Shown here: positions 11,893 to 23,914 of the stretch, piece after piece
Layout: every line of letters begins with the position of its first letter
Numbering within the stretch: the stretch's first letter is position 1
Assembly: GCF_012489685.1 (NCBI RefSeq)
Contig: NC_080044.1
Coordinates: 32,357,021-32,421,020, forward strand
Direction of reading: 5' to 3'
Source of the DNA: Lotus japonicus
Taxonomy: Eukaryota; Streptophyta; Magnoliopsida; Fabales; Fabaceae
DNA length: 64,000 nucleotides
Position numbers and translations under genes: made by a program
Notes under the pieces: model-generated
What the model was told of the DNA's origin: nothing
The model's input: the letters and a program-made list of their open reading frames with translations, nothing else
Database searches by the model: none

Positions 11893-13516
11893 GACATGTT
11901 AAAGTGATCACTTGATTATCACATAACTATTAAATTGTTTTAACATTAACAATTCATTTTTAGATTTAACGGTGATAATTTATTCATAAATTCTTATATA
12001 AAAGAGTATTTTCATAAGATACATCTCCAAAATACCTTCAAAAGTTATATAAACAACTAAATTATATAATTGTCGAATCTATAATAAATTTAGTAACATT
12101 TTTTAAATATTGGAAAATGATTGAAATTAGTAATATTCATTAATTAATGTAGCTAAATAACATGTAAGAATGTTCCAAATAACATTTAAGACTTTAAGTG
12201 ATATTGTTTATATACAAGCATTTGCTAATTAAATCCCAATCACGTGTAGTGTGCAGTGTAAGAATAATATGATTGGTAAAAAGTAGTCATTGAAGTTTAT
12301 GTTCTCAAATAAAAAGAGGGGGCCTAGTTGCCCGAAACAGGCAAAAACTAAAACAAGAAACGACAAACAATAAAACTTACACAAAACTTCACAAATGAGC
12401 TCTCAACACATTCAATGCTTATACAAGAAAGGCAAATATATACCTGCTTCAGTTCTTAATCGCAGTTCCTAAACCTCACCCACCAATTTAAGGATAAGAA
12501 TATGCAAAAGTTTCATGTAATAAGAAAGTGTTCAAGTTAGCATTTATAATCTGACCATGACAATGATTTGACCTAAAACAGTTTATCCAGCGTGTAAAAA
12601 AAAGCAGTGAGTAGAAAAACGAGGAGAGGGATCTGAAAGAAAGAGGGGTGTGTTGAAAATGGTAAAGGGAAAAAAAGTGAAACCTAAACTGAAAACCATT
12701 TCAATATTTGATGGAAGAGTGGATGGACCAGTTAGCTAGAGCGTGTAATTGAATGGCGCCGTCAATGGAAAGAGAGATGCACGTAAGTAACGTTGGGTGG
12801 TTCCGTACGACATTGACACTGTTTAGACCATCAGACACTCCAGAGTGTTCAGTTCAGGCCAGTGAGAAGATAGAGAATGGAGCTAGTTTTAATTATTTAA
12901 ATTATTTCACTTTCTCTCTTATCTCATTTCAGATCATTTTTTTTCTTTTACATAATTTATCATATTTCTTCATCTCTTATATTTTACTTGGTGTGAGTGT
13001 GATATATGTGTGAACACAATATTATTTTGACTCATGATTCGTTCACATTTAACTATTTCTCTCATCTTATTTGCACACATTTATTTTTATATCTTTTTTT
13101 ATATTTCTTATCACATCACAAATTATATAACTCATTTTTTATTGCTCTTCTGATTGAACTAAGAAGTGAAAATGAGATGTTAATCGATATAAAATTATTC
13201 TATTATTTTAGAGAATCCGAAGGCCAAAAAGCAGAAACTCAAAAAGCAGTAGAGATATCATATCAGTATGTGTGGCTGTTAGTTAGCACGGACAGCAACA
13301 TGGCTATCTGATTGACCAATCACCTATCGACAGCACAACATGACCAAAACCGGAAACCGGTTTTTCGAAAACCAGAAACCAGAAACCGGTTGTTCCCAAA
13401 CCCCAATCTAACTCGTGTGATGATAATAATAGAGTAATTGATAGACAGACTACCACTGAGTGTGAGTGTGGTTCCTCTTCCTTCTCCATATACTTGTCCA
13501 GAAGAAGAAAGACCCA
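11893..13516. other. AP1-type gene upstream region
   Basis: AT-rich intergenic sequence that should contain the promoter of the downstream MADS-box gene. At 13347-13394 there is a cluster of repeated AAACCGGT-like elements (two copies of gaaaccggtt with 'aaccagaaacc' between), which could be regulatory or simply a short repeat. I did not find a convincing CArG box. Open frames here are low-complexity and not credible genes. Confidence 0.4.
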
Positions 13517-13524
13517 TATATAAA
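13517..13524 (+). promoter_or_regulatory. Candidate TATA box of the AP1-type gene
   Basis: TATATAAA lies 226 bases before the MADS start codon, followed by a plausible 5' leader of about 200 bases. The leader ends with an (ATC)n run immediately before ATG. Confidence 0.5.
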
Positions 13525-13749
13525 TTAATATTATTATTATTCTCTTCTATCAGTCGGTTTGGCTTGGCTTGGCTATAATAGCAAGGTTTTTGAGCATATT
13601 ACTGGGGTTTGTTCCCTTTTAATTACTTGATTGGGTTTTTCTTGGGCAAAAAAAGGGTAAGAGTAATTTGCTAGGTAAGAGAAGCTAGCTATCAAAGTGT
13701 AATATAAATTAAGAAAGGAAAAAAAGACAGTTATAACATCATCATCATC

Positions 13750-16700
13750 ATGGGAAGGGGTAGAGTTCAGCTGAAGAGGATAGAGAACAAGATCAATCGG
13801 CAGGTAACTTTCTCCAAAAGGAGAGCTGGGCTTCTCAAGAAAGCTCATGAGATCTCTGTTCTCTGCGATGCTGAGGTCGCTTTGATTGTCTTCTCCCACA
13901 AAGGAAAGCTCTTTGAATATGCCACCGATTCTTGGTAATATACATTTTTTTCATACTATATACTACACTCACACACTATATCATACTAAAATTATTAGAT
14001 CTCTATGTCTTAACCTTTCTATGTAAAAGTTTTACATTGTATCACATAAAATTCATAGATCTCTCTCTCACATGCAATATATTCAGTGTGCCTGAGGAAA
14101 GTGCAAGTGATCTATTTTTTTTTGGTACAACAAGTGATATCTATACACACATATTACTTGTTTATTTTCTAGTTGACTTAGAAATTGTCGAGCTTCTTTG
14201 TTTTCTTTTTTTGTAAAATTTCTATACCTATTTTTTTTGCCGTCTTTGTACTTGAGAGAAGGGTTTGGTTTTGGTTTGAAAATACTCGTGAAACGAGAAA
14301 ACACTTTCTTCTTCTTGCATATACCCTCTGAAATCACGGATTTTTAGTTTGATTGAAACGATTTTATCATGTATTATGATTGTGCATAAATATTATTGCT
14401 ATCTGAATTCATTAAGATAATTATAGAAGATAAAAAGATAAACAACAGCAGTGAGTGTTGATACATATTTTTTTTTGTCTAAACAAGATAAACAATTTCT
14501 TTGTACATCACTAATCTTTTTGATACACAGATTCTACACTTAAGGGTTTAGAAAATTATACTTACACATTGATACTACGGGGAAAAATAGAACTTTTTTG
14601 TTTAATTTCTAAATAAAAATTGTTTATTGGCTTTTAATCCGTTGATGGTGTTTAATATTCTGGAGACCGCGTCAGAAGGAGTGACAGTGTTTAGTTACAT
14701 GTCAAGTTCATCTCGCTTTTGGTATTTTGTACTTTCGATGATCATTTTCTTTCTTTCTTTCTTTTAACTAAATGAAGCTTTTATTTCTCTTTTGCTGTAA
14801 CCTAGTTGATCAACACGTATTTTACAGAGATATTGTCGTGTTCATTTTGAAGCTCATTATGTCTTTTCAGAATGTTGTATGCTTTTCTGTTAAATCAGGA
14901 CTAATTATTCTCGTCCAGTCTCTCAGCTGAGCCTGAGAGGGTTGCAGTTTCCGTGTCAATGAATTAAAGAAAATGAACTTCTAGTTTCTTACAATTTGAT
15001 TGGATGCTTCATTAACTTTATACTGATTGATTGTTTGTAACCCAGGTATCATCAGTGTAGTATATAATTTTACATAAAAAATGGAAAAAATATTCATGAT
15101 TAGGCTTTCTTTTATTATATAGGATTTTAGGGGAATTAAAATTAATATATTAATTGTTTATTCATTCTGATTTCATTGATACAAAAAATTTAGTTAACAT
15201 GAGTTCTTAACTTATAAGAACATAAAGAAAAAAAAAACAACAAAATTCATATCCAAGATATACAATATTTTTTTCTTAATTTATATACATAGTTAGTGTG
15301 CATCTTTTATTATTTAATTTTCAACACGATGCAGATTTTACTTGTTGTGGGGATTTTTGTATGTCAAAATTGTATGAGTTCAAAAGTTTATTGAACTCAT
15401 ACAATTAGGAGTTTTGAGTTCAGTTTATGGGGTAAGACTTCATTTTGCTATTTAATTTTAGTTAAATTTCATAAGTGAGAGTTCAATTGTTGTTTAAGAA
15501 AATATATTACCATAACTTTTTAACAAGAAAATTACCATATGAATTTTTCAATACAGATATCATATTAGCTGAATTTAACATTTTTTCATCCAGCACTCAA
15601 CACCCGGCTAGAATGAAATCAAATTAAAGCAGGCTATAATTTGAGAATTGGAGTTATAAGCATGCCTTTGTTTGTTGGTTTTCTCCAATAACCTTTTATA
15701 GTAATACTTGGTTTGAGTAATTATGTGTGTGTGTTTATTAGGGCTGAAGTCAATAATACTGATTGTTGAATGGTGTCATATGAATGTATAATTGTCTTTT
15801 TCCCCCATATCAATAACAGCATGGAGAAGATACTGGAGCGCTATGAAAGGTATGCCTATGCAGAGAGACAGCTAGTTGCAAATGATTCTGAATCACAGGT
15901 TTGTAATTTGATTTATAATGTTTTAGAAACTTCTACAGTAGACTGACTATGATAAAAACTGTTTTACTATTTTTAATACTAACATTCAGTATATGTTATA
16001 CATAATATGATTCTTATGTACTAAAAAAAGAAGCTCTTTTGACTTTTGAATTATATTTTTCTTGATTCACAATAGACAAAGTATAATGTTTAAAATTTGG
16101 ATCTTATCTGCTGCCACTGTAACCTCTGTAGCACCAAAATAATAAGTGTATAAATATTTGAGCAAATTTGAATCAATTTCAACAAATTTATATAAAAATT
16201 AAGGGCCAAGAATTTGCAGTAAAAAGTTGTAGAGAATATGACTACACATGATCCATTTTTTTCTTGATAAGCCATATGAAATATATTAAAATGAAGTATA
16301 ATAAGTACTTCAACCCAATTCAAGTAGGAAGAAAAGAAAGAAAATCTAAAAAAATGAACTTTACCAGACAAGAAGAAAGATCCTCCTACTACTGAAGAAA
16401 CCCACCACCCACCACCTCCTTGAGAACAGATTAAAAAAATCATGTCTCATTAAAACCTTACCAGGAAAAATCCCATTGAGAAAACCTGGACAACAAATGA
16501 TCCATGTTTATATAAAAGTGATGAGAACAAAAAGACATATCTATGTGTTCCTACTTTATCTAGCATGAATTAAGAAAAATCTAGTCCACAAGAAAATGGT
16601 TTAATTTTCTTGCAAATTGATTTTAAGACATGAGAAGTATATTGTGGATAACATGTGCGAAATATTACCTTTTATTAAAAGTAAAAACATGGTTAGTGGT

Positions 16701-17450
16701 ATACTAGTAGTATTGGGTGCATTTTTAGGGAAACTAATCATTTTTCTAATGCTTTAGTTAAGCAAGGGTGCTATGATTTGTGGGATTTAGTAAATTTGCC
16801 TTAGCTATATATGGCTTTGATGTAAGACTTTGTCTGTTCTTCTAATTCAATGAATTATGAATTTTTTGTTTTAAAAAAAGGTTAAGTGGTATTCTAGTTT
16901 TGTTTCTATTTAGATTTTTTTTAGTAAGTCTAATGAATTAATGAGGAGCACAAGTGGTGCCGCTTTCCAATACTATTTGGTATTTTTATTTAAATATATA
17001 TGATTTGAGCTGTTTTGATTTTTTTTTGAAAGCTGAAACAAAATTTTACTAAAGTATCAATTCAGTATAAGTACATGGATCTCTAAATTGCAATTTAAAA
17101 AGACTTTGAGAAAGGGTCTCATTAAAATTTTATTAGGAAAAATCCAATGGGAAAAACCCTAGAGAAGGAAAAAGAGTACCCAAGTCTCAAAATTGTTTTG
17201 AATTTAAATTTAAATTTAGTCATGGATGGATTTTAATTCATCAATTTGTAATGGATTTAGGACACCCGTGCTCCTCTTTAATTTTATTTGACTTATCATT
17301 AATTAAATTGATGGATTTTATTTGATAATTGTCTAAAACATTTTAATACTAATATAATTAAACTCTTCTCTTTACATATTAAACTTTTTTCTTCATATTT
17401 AGTGTGGTTTGTTTTTTATATATACTACGTAATGAACCTCTACTCAAATG

Positions 17451-17517
<67 letters not shown>

Positions 17518-20500
17518 GATTTTTGAACATAAATTAGTTTGGAAAAATTAGACCAAACACACAAGTGGAACTAATTGTAGAGAACCATTTTCCCTGGAAC
17601 TTTCAAAAAATAAAATATATATTATGGAACTGATTAGCTAGCTATGTGTGTTCTGTGCAGGGAAATTGGACTATTGAGTATACTAGACTCAAGGCAAAGA
17701 TTGACCTTTTGCAGAGGAACCACAGGTATCTAATTAAGATACTAATTATCCATGACATAGTGATGATTTTAAATTCATTCATGACCACTCTCTAACTGAA
17801 TTATTATGACACGGAACAGGCACTATATGGGAGAAGATTTGGGTTCAATGAGTCTCAAAGAACTTCAGAGTCTGGAGCAGCAGTTAGATACTGCTCTCAA
17901 GCACATTCGTACACGCAGAGTACATATAATACAACTCCCCATATATTTATAAAGATTTAGTTTACCTGTATTCTTTAATAATGAACTAAGTAGCAATGCA
18001 CTCTTTTAAAGACATACTATAACGTACTTGTTGTGATCAGTTTATATATCTTTTAAAATATCAACACATTTCTCTCTCTTTTAAAAAATGTGTTGATTTT
18101 TCAAAAATAAAATTCAATCACAATAAATATATTGAAGTATGTGATTAGAAGACTAGCTGATGCTAGCACTATTATTCTATAATTTATCTGGTGGGTTCGT
18201 TGGAACTGACAATCAAATTTTAACAGAACCAACTCATGTACGAGTCCATTTCGGAGCTTCAGAAAAAGGTACGAACTGCTTCAATCTTATCTCAACTTGG
18301 TTATAAGTTATAACGAGTAGTTGAAGGAGAACATGTTCGATTACGTGTCTTGCTAGCTAGAGAACACAACCAAGAAACTGACATGTGCTCTCCTTGAAAT
18401 TATACGACAGGAGAAAGTGATTCAGGAGCAGAATAACATGCTTGCAAAAAAGGTGAGCAAGATCATCCTTAACTATTTATTTATTTATTTATCTATTTAC
18501 TGGGCAACCATAACTTTTCCACTTTTTTAGTGTAACTTAATCCTAATTAATGATTCTTTCTTTGTAACTATTATATACAATAAGTCTTCATTTGCTTAAT
18601 TATAAAAAAACAAAAAATCTTCATTCACACCTTAACAACACGTCAATCAATAAGGAAAAAAGGAAGAAATGAAAGATATGAAGGTGATATGTATTAGAAG
18701 TCCCACATTGGATAAAGATAAAACATAGATAACCTTTATAAGAGGTAGTGCAAACCTCAACTCTTGAGCTAGCTTTTGTGGTTCAGTATAGGCATCCCAA
18801 TTTCTAATATGGTATCAGAGCAGGTCTGATCCAAGCCATGACTTCCGCTTTCAAAAAGAAAAAAAAAACGGAAAAAAAAAGAAAAGAAAAGAAAGTTGTA
18901 TCCCGCTGGAGTACTAGCCCAGACAAAGAAAGTCGAAAGGCAGACTCAGACGAAGGAGCACAAGTAACGACGACCACGGATGTTCCAACTGGAGTACAAG
19001 CCCAGGCAAAGCAAGTCAAGGCCTCTGACTCAGACGAAGGAGCACAAGTCCAAGGAACTCCGATGTTCCCGCGGGAGTACTAGCCCAGATAAAGAAAGTC
19101 GAAAGGCAGACTCAGACGAAGGAGCACAAGTTCGACGACCACGGATGTTCCCGCTGGAGTACAAGGCAAAGGCAAAGGCAAAAAAAAAATGGAGTCCCAC
19201 TTGAGGGGAGAGTAATAGAGATAACAAGTGGTGAATCAAAGAAGTCCCACATTGCCTAGATCAACTAGTGCACAAGTGTATATATAATAAAGAACACACA
19301 CCCATTGCCTTAAGCCTAAGGTTTTTTGGTGTGTGGTTCTATAGGATTTCTAATAATGTGATAGAAATAAGAGAGATAAAAAAAAGTGAGGAAAATGAGA
19401 TGGAAAAAAAATAGAGGTGTAAATAATTTAAAACTCTATTCAAAAATATTTGAAACTTTGGATATATCCCACTCAATTAGCCAGAATTGAAAAACTAGCT
19501 AGATGTTCACCATTGCTTTGCCAATTTTTTTTTTGATAAGCCAAATGAATATATTGAATGAAGTACAAGGGGTACTTCAACCCAATACAAAGAGGAAGAA
19601 AGATAAAGTAGTAAGAAAGAAGCAAAAAACAGTGAAAAAACATGTCAGGAATAAACCCCCTCCTCCTTGAAAGCACAGCATAATAAAATATGCCTCATTA
19701 AAACCTTCCCAGGAAAACCCCCTTGGGAAAAACCTGGAAAAGGAAAAAGAGTACATATTTTAGAAGGCCATAACAATACCTCCAAGGAGAAATTACAAAA
19801 CCAACCCACTAATTGAAACTGAATGAAAATAAATCCATAGCACTACCACCCGAAGCCAGTTTAGCAGTACAGCTTCAACTATATCAAGCAAAGATTCCTT
19901 TACACCAACAAAGCAGCTAGTAAAAACAAGGCATGGTATCAATCCCCCAACAAATCAACCTAGCTCCACCATAATATAGCAACAACTCCAAGCCTAAGAA
20001 TATTAAGCCAGTAACAGTACCAAAAAGACAAGGGATTCAAGCAATATCAAACGTCCCCACAGAATAGCAGTCACAAAGCTGTAATACAACAAATAGGATT
20101 CAGAATCCTATCTGAAGAAGAGGCCTGGAAATTCCTCCCCTTAGCTTTAAGCCATAGCCAAACTTTAAATTGTATCAGTTCTGTAATTTTTCAACATCCA
20201 CCACACCACCTTCAAAAATTGCTTTGTTACGATAAAACCATAAAGAGGATATTGCAGCAATCCACAGCAGAGTTGATACACATTTCATATTCTTCCCTGC
20301 CCCTAAGATGAAACCAAAATGGAGAAAGTGAGCTCTGACATTCATCGGTAAAACAGTACTTACCCCAAGCCATCTACATAATTTCATCCAAACCTTCCAA
20401 GCTATTGAGCAGGAGAAAAAGAGGTGAGATACTGATTCATCCTCCAATAGACACAATCCACATGAGATCCCAGAATTAGTCGGGATGGCATTTCTTCTAA

Positions 20501-23500
20501 CCAATTCAACTTTAGTTTGCACTTTATTAAGGAGGACCCTCCAAGCAAGTGCTCTCGAATTAGAGGGCGCTTTAGCTCGCCACAGATTATTAAAGAGACT
20601 CCCTTTGTCCTCCAGGACATCCCCTTGAAGTACTTCATATGCTGACTTCACAGAGTAGGAGCCAGAGCCCTCTTTTATCCAAGCCCATGAATCGCCCTGC
20701 CCCATTTTAGGAGAGAAGCTTCTAAGTAGTCTTTTAAGCTCATCAACCCGCTGTAATTCTCTGTCAAACAGATTTCTTGTCCATGAAAAACGCCAGTGCC
20801 AGACCCCATCGCTCCACTCCCCCATATCAAAGACTGAAGCATTCTTTTGGGAAGAAAGAATATACAACCTTTGAAAATTGTCCTTTAAGACACCCGTTCC
20901 CCACCAATCCTCTTGCCAAAATAATGCAGATTTTCCATCCCCTATCCTCCTACTAACAGCCTCATCAAACCGCCTCCCATTAATAGGACCCGAACAAACA
21001 GACATCAAATCTTTCCACCAACAGGAGTCCTTATGAGAAACCCCTCCATTGTACTTAGTATTCAGAATTCGGCACCAAAGGCTATCTTTTTCCATCATCA
21101 TTCGCCACTTCCATTTACCAAGTAAAGCCCAATTAAAAAGTCTCCAATCTCTGATGCCTAAACCACCTTCACTCACTGGCCTACATACTTTTTCCCATCT
21201 CACCCATGCAATTTTATCCTCACCTTCAGAACCTCCCCAGAGAAATCTTCTCAAAATACTATTGCATTTAGCAATAATCCCAGAAGGCATCTTAAAAAAA
21301 GACAAATAATAGAGAGGGAGAGATGAAAGGACAGCTTTAATTAGACAGATCCTACCTCCAAAAGATAATTGTCGCTGCTTCCATTTAGATAGTCTCGCTC
21401 GCAGCTTACTGATCATCGGGTCCCAGAAAGAGAGTCTCCTGGGATTGCCTCCCACCGGAACACCAAGGTAGACAAAGGGGATTTGCATTTGCTTGCAGTG
21501 CAACATAGAAGCTGAACTAATAAACCAATTATTCTGAACATTTACACCTGCCATCTTGCTTTTAGAGAAATTAACCTTCAAGCCAGCTATCAACTCGAAA
21601 CACCTCAGCACACATTTCACAACAAATATATTCTCCATCGACGCCTCACCAATAAAGATAGTGTCATCCGCGAATTGTAGGAGGGAAACCATAGGACCAT
21701 CTGCTGTTCCAAACTTAAAAGGGGAGAAACGACCATTTTGTACAGCTTGCTTGAGGAGACCGTTGAGACCTTCTGAAATAATGATAAACAGAAACGGAGC
21801 TAATGGGTCACCTTGACGAAGGCCTTTCTCCATTCTAAACTCATCTGAGGGGCTTCCATTAACTAACACAGAAACAGATGTGGACTCTAGGCAACCTCTG
21901 ATCCAACTCGCCCATTTTTCACCAAAGTTCATCCGTCTAAGCATATAAAAGAGAAAACCCCACTCAACTGAATCGTACGCTTTCTCATAATCAATTTTTA
22001 AAACAAAAGTTGGTTTCTTCGTTCTCTTCGCCTCATGAATTACCTCATTCGCCACAAGAACACTATCAAGCATATTCTTCCCTCCCACGAAAGCAAATTG
22101 ACAGTCATCAATAACATCAGAAATCACACCTTTGATCCTGTTTGCAAGAACTTTGGAAATCACCTTATACATACAATTAACTAGGGAGATCGGGCGGAAT
22201 TCATTCAGACCTTGAGGAGAGCTTGTTTTTGGGATCAGAGCTAAAAAAGAGGCGTTAGCTCCCCGGGGCCACACCCCATTCTTATGAAACTCAGCAGCTA
22301 CTCTCATAAAATCATCCTGCATTAAATTCCAGAAAGTTTTGATAAACCTGAAATTTATTCCGTCAGGTCCCGGACTTTTGTCGCTTGCACAACTCCAAAC
22401 AGCCTCTTTAATTTCTTCAGCTGAGAACTCATCCTCCAACAGACTCGAGGTCACCTCAGATAAAGACTTAAACGGGACGCCATCCAGTCTCGGACGTGAC
22501 CACCCTTCACTTCTGAATTTTTGAGCAAAGAAGTTTTTTACCCCCTCCTTCACAATAGGAGGGTCTTCCACCCAGTCACCATTCAAAAGTAAACCAAGAA
22601 GAGCATTTTTCTTTCTCCTATAATTCACCATCGCATGAAAGTACTTTGAATTAGCATCACCCATCTTCACCCAATTAATTCTGGATTTTTGATACATAAG
22701 TGATTCAATCATGTGGGCACATTTCCAAAATTCAGCACCACTATCCTTTCTCAGGGCAATTTCATTCTCCTGAAGTTGGAACTCCTCCGCCTTCTTTTCA
22801 AGTTCATTTAGTCTAGCCACTGCTTCTTTTTTTCGCTTGTACAGATCACCAAAAACATCTTGATTCCAAGTCTTGAGGGTGCAAGCTCATTCAATTCTCT
22901 AAAGACATATTCACCTCAAGGCAATTCACTTTTTCTCTGAGATGATCGATGGAACTTAGGCTATCAATTAATTTCCAAGGCCTTGCATAATTGGTATTCC
23001 TATGTTACTATTTGCTTATGAAATTCAAGAAAAATTCACATTAATCACCTCCTTGATACTTCAAACCAAGAGGTGGTTGTCATCCCTAAGAAATGGGAGC
23101 TCGATGCATGTTATCTATATATATATAGCCCTATTTCATGGAAGGTTGATACACACTCTTGATCTAAACATGTGTTTGTAAAACCAACATATAATATTAT
23201 ATTGTGTGATTTGAAATTAGATCAAGGAGAAAGAAAAGATTGCAGCCCAGCAGCAGCACGCACAATGGGATCATCCAAACCATGGAGTTAATGCACCTTT
23301 CTTAATGCAACAGCCACTTCCAACTTTGAACATGGGGTAACTTTTCTGTAACATGATATTAATTATCTTGTCACATCTTCGTTAGTTAAGTTCAAATTTT
23401 CTGCTACTAACTGCTACTTTCAATGAATATTGTTTTGTCAGTGGCAATTACCGTGAAGATCATGCTCCAGATGTTGGCAGGAATGAGCTTGACCTGACTC

Positions 23501-23538
23501 TGGAACCTTTGTATTCCTGCCACCTTGGATGCTTTTGA
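13750..23538 (+). CDS. AP1: AP1/SQUAMOSA-clade MADS-box transcription factor, eight exons
   Basis: Exons 13750-13934, 15820-15898, 17661-17725, 17820-17919, 18227-18268, 18411-18452, 23221-23336 and 23442-23538 join in phase to 241 residues. Residues 1-60 are a complete MADS domain ([20 protein letters not shown] start) that binds CArG boxes as a dimer. The I region and K domain follow ([43 protein letters not shown]), then a Q-rich C-terminal region and the euAP1 activation motif [16 protein letters not shown]. The exon pattern is the classical type II MIKC one. AP1 proteins specify floral meristem and sepal/petal identity in the nucleus. The usual C-terminal CFAA prenylation motif is cut short: the stop codon follows CF. 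The AP1 assignment over FUL rests on this C-terminal motif. Intron 6 is 4.8 kb because of transposon insertions; intron 1 is 1.9 kb, often a regulatory intron in this family. Confidence 0.93.
16257..16496 (-). mobile_element. 5'-truncated LINE tail in AP1 intron 2
   Basis: Starts (minus-strand 3' end) with a poly-T run that is the poly-A tail, and carries the same 3' UTR block as the large LINE at 19525 (ttgataagcc..., cctcattaaaaccttaccagg). It is flanked by a perfect 9-bp duplication ATGATCCAT at 16248-16256 and 16497-16505, the signature of target-primed reverse transcription. Confidence 0.8.
17019..17193 (-). mobile_element. Second 5'-truncated LINE tail in AP1 intron 2
   Basis: A poly-T run, then a diverged copy of the LINE 3' UTR (tctcattaaaattttattagg..., gaaggaaaaagagtacc). 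Flanked by 8-bp duplications TGTTTTGA at 17011-17018 and 17194-17201. More diverged from the large LINE than the 16257 copy, so probably older. Confidence 0.7.
17455..17513. repeat. (TA)n microsatellite
   Basis: Near-perfect TA dinucleotide repeat of about 29 units in AP1 intron 2, likely to vary in length between individuals. Confidence 0.95.
18689..19357 (+). mobile_element. TRIM (terminal-repeat retrotransposon in miniature) in AP1 intron 6
   Basis: A short LTR (about 18690-18809) starts TGTATTAGAAGTCCCACATTGG and ends TTTCTAATA, followed at once by the tRNA-Met primer-binding site TGGTATCAGAGC (18810-18821). A purine tract gaggggagag (about 19203-19212) precedes a second related LTR containing AAGTCCCACATTG and ending TTTCTAATA at about 19355. 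Flanking GTGAT copies at 18684-18688 and 19358-19362 are a likely 5-bp target duplication. The roughly 390-bp interior encodes no retroviral protein. It is built from about three imperfect tandem units of roughly 80-90 bp, each containing 'gcagactcagacgaaggagc' or a close variant. Confidence 0.7.
19525..22890 (-). mobile_element. 5'-truncated LINE in AP1 intron 6
   Basis: Minus-strand non-LTR element: poly-A tail (poly-T at 19525-19534), 3' UTR to about 20174, then a long ORF2. The endonuclease part is absent, so it is 5'-truncated near 22890. The 3' UTR is shared with the two small tails in intron 2. I did not find a clear target duplication at the 5' end. Confidence 0.85.
20175..22820 (-). 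CDS. LINE ORF2: reverse transcriptase and zf-RVT domain
   Basis: 881 codons open without interruption. The N-terminal linker includes [13 protein letters not shown] (which precedes RT in plant LINEs). RT follows with [44 protein letters not shown], the [13 protein letters not shown] block and the catalytic FADDTIFIG (about residue 383). The C-terminal part includes the 'zf-RVT' region with [14 protein letters not shown]. Codon reading remains open upstream of the first Met to about 22890, so the Met chosen is only the first available one; the true ORF2 started further 5' with an endonuclease now missing. An intact RT frame suggests recent insertion. It lies antisense to the host AP1 transcript. 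Confidence 0.88.
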   Translation of the reverse strand: MARLNELEKKAEEFQLQENEIALRKDSGAEFWKCAHMIESLMYQKSRINWVKMGDANSKYFHAMVNYRRKKNALLGLLLNGDWVEDPPIVKEGVKNFFAQKFRSEGWSRPRLDGVPFKSLSEVTSSLLEDEFSAEEIKEAVWSCASDKSPGPDGINFRFIKTFWNLMQDDFMRVAAEFHKNGVWPRGANASFLALIPKTSSPQGLNEFRPISLVNCMYKVISKVLANRIKGVISDVIDDCQFAFVGGKNMLDSVLVANEVIHEAKRTKKPTFVLKIDYEKAYDSVEWGFLFYMLRRMNFGEKWASWIRGCLESTSVSVLVNGSPSDEFRMEKGLRQGDPLAPFLFIIISEGLNGLLKQAVQNGRFSPFKFGTADGPMVSLLQFADDTIFIGEASMENIFVVKCVLRCFELIAGLKVNFSKSKMAGVNVQNNWFISSASMLHCKQMQIPFVYLGVPVGGNPRRLSFWDPMISKLRARLSKWKQRQLSFGGRICLIKAVLSSLPLYYLSFFKMPSGIIAKCNSILRRFLWGGSEGEDKIAWVRWEKVCRPVSEGGLGIRDWRLFNWALLGKWKWRMMMEKDSLWCRILNTKYNGGVSHKDSCWWKDLMSVCSGPINGRRFDEAVSRRIGDGKSALFWQEDWWGTGVLKDNFQRLYILSSQKNASVFDMGEWSDGVWHWRFSWTRNLFDRELQRVDELKRLLRSFSPKMGQGDSWAWIKEGSGSYSVKSAYEVLQGDVLEDKGSLFNNLWRAKAPSNSRALAWRVLLNKVQTKVELVRRNAIPTNSGISCGLCLLEDESVSHLFFSCSIAWKVWMKLCRWLGVSTVLPMNVRAHFLHFGFILGAGKNMKCVSTLLWIAAISSLWFYRNKAIFEGGVVDVEKLQN
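22891..23220. other. Remainder of AP1 intron 6
   Basis: AT-rich intron sequence ending in the acceptor gaaattag before exon 7. No other element seen. Confidence 0.5.
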
Positions 23539-23914
23539 AAACTTTACTAGCTGCAGCCATCTCATATTATAATATTTAGATCTGGCCTCTATGTCATGTG
23601 GTAATTTTCCCTACTTTAATTTGAAGACCTTATTAATTAGTGTGTTGTAAGTTTATAACTTGATTATAACTAAGGCTAGGTTTCCAATGTCTAAGCTTTG
23701 CTATGTGCAATTAAGCTGCTCAAAGACAAGTCATATAATGAAATTTGAGCTATTTAGTACATGTTTCTAGTAGGAGGAAATAGTAATGTGATTTGACTGA
23801 AGTACTTCAGGTGTAAATGAAGAAATTAAAATTTATTATGTTGTATTTAAAGTGGATTAATTTGACACGTTGATTTCAACGTGGATCCACGTTTTGTTTA
23901 ATAGAAATTCAAAC
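23539..23914. other. AP1 3' UTR and downstream spacer
   Basis: AT-rich, no coding potential. It holds the 3' UTR; I do not see one dominant poly-A signal. Confidence 0.4.

Noticed and set aside
13304..13899. Minus-strand frames near and over AP1 exon 1
   Set aside because: Antisense to the 5' leader and the MADS exon; the coding signal is fully explained by the plus strand.
18838..19204. Lys/Asp-rich open frames at 18838-19083 and 18980-19204
   Set aside because: They are the tandem repeats of the TRIM interior read through; no independent gene signals.
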